Positions 5,947 to 6,066 of a stretch of DNA of 6,066 nt are shown here, piece by piece. How positions within the stretch are numbered: the stretch's first letter is position 1; every line of letters begins with the position of its first letter. The stretch is from the NCBI GenBank assembly GCA_030016455.1, contig JASEJH010000102.1, positions 1-6,066 on the forward strand, written 5' to 3'. The position numbers and the translations under genes are program-made. The stretch comes from Thermoanaerobacteraceae bacterium (lineage in GTDB: Bacteria; Bacillota; Desulfotomaculia; Desulfotomaculales; Ammonificaceae). The notes under the pieces are model-generated. The model was not told the DNA's origin and made no database searches. It saw only the letters and a program-made list of their open reading frames with translations.

Positions 5947-6066
5947 TTAAGGTAGAAACGCCGCCGGGTCGCAGGGCACTCCCTGCAACCGCACCTCGAA
6001 ATGAAGGTGCGGCCCGGTGGAATGCCCGGTATTCCCGACCGTGGCGATAACCTCGCCTGCCGCGAC
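5947..6066 (-). CDS. M23/LytM family metallopeptidase (C-terminal 39 residues, partial)
   Basis: This minus-strand frame is open at the right edge and ends with TAA (5947-5949). It reads [20 protein letters not shown] followed by [19 protein letters not shown]. This is the characteristic end of the M23 peptidase (lysostaphin/LytM, also DipM/NlpD-like) fold: [18 protein letters not shown] and then the D-P-x-x-F/Y-L ending. The two His of HLH are at 6007-6009 and 6001-6003; in the family the first is catalytic and the second binds zinc. Such enzymes cut peptidoglycan cross-links, or are inactive regulators of amidases; both His are present here, consistent with an active enzyme. The rest of the gene, including any signal peptide and LysM or coiled-coil region, lies beyond the window. 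Confidence 0.93.
   Translation of the reverse strand, partial: VAAGEVIATVGNTGHSTGPHLHFEVRLQGVPCDPAAFLP

Noticed and set aside
5931..5951. Intrinsic terminator at CCTAAAA...TTTTAAGG next to the M23 gene stop
   Set aside because: The stem is short, A/T-rich, bulged and overlaps the stop codon of the peptidase gene; too weak to call.

Overview
The window reads as a G+C-rich, gene-dense bacterial chromosome fragment. The best guess for the host is a member of the Clostridia, such as a Peptococcaceae/Desulfotomaculum-like or related thermophilic lineage. This is inferred from gene content: an archaeal-type phosphoglycerate mutase, a short-form alpha-glucan phosphorylase, a secreted protein with a copper-amine-oxidase-type N-terminal domain, and a LytM-type peptidase. 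The taxonomic call is an inference; no rRNA or other marker gene is present.

Layout from left to right. Positions 1-732 (+) hold the C-terminal part of a 2,3-bisphosphoglycerate-independent phosphoglycerate mutase of the ApgM family. It converges, across 66 bases, on a minus-strand gene (799-1611, or up to 1620) for an unrecognised soluble, charged protein of about 270 residues. A 229-base divergent intergenic region (1621-1849) carries an A+T-rich block and several small inverted repeats. Next comes a complete alpha-glucan (glycogen/maltodextrin) phosphorylase (1850-4405, +). After a 73-base gap with a short perfect hairpin comes a secreted protein with an N-terminal CuAO_N1-type domain and a C-terminal transglutaminase-like domain with an intact Cys-His-Asp triad (4479-5786, +). 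The last 120 bases (5947-6066, -) encode the C-terminus of an M23/LytM peptidase with the HLHFEV motif, cut by the window edge. Between the last two, convergent, genes lies a 146-base imperfect inverted repeat built largely from heptamers of the type (A/C)TTCTGN.

Functionally, the mutase (lower glycolysis/gluconeogenesis) and the phosphorylase (release of glucose-1-phosphate from storage glucan) both belong to central carbohydrate metabolism, but they are separated by a divergent gene and are not one operon. The transglutaminase-like protein may be co-transcribed with the phosphorylase but has no obvious metabolic link to it. Together with the M23 peptidase it points to the cell envelope. I see no phage, transposase, CRISPR, tRNA or rRNA gene. 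The least ordinary element is the heptamer-based inverted repeat near 5789-5934; the least explained gene is the 270-residue protein.
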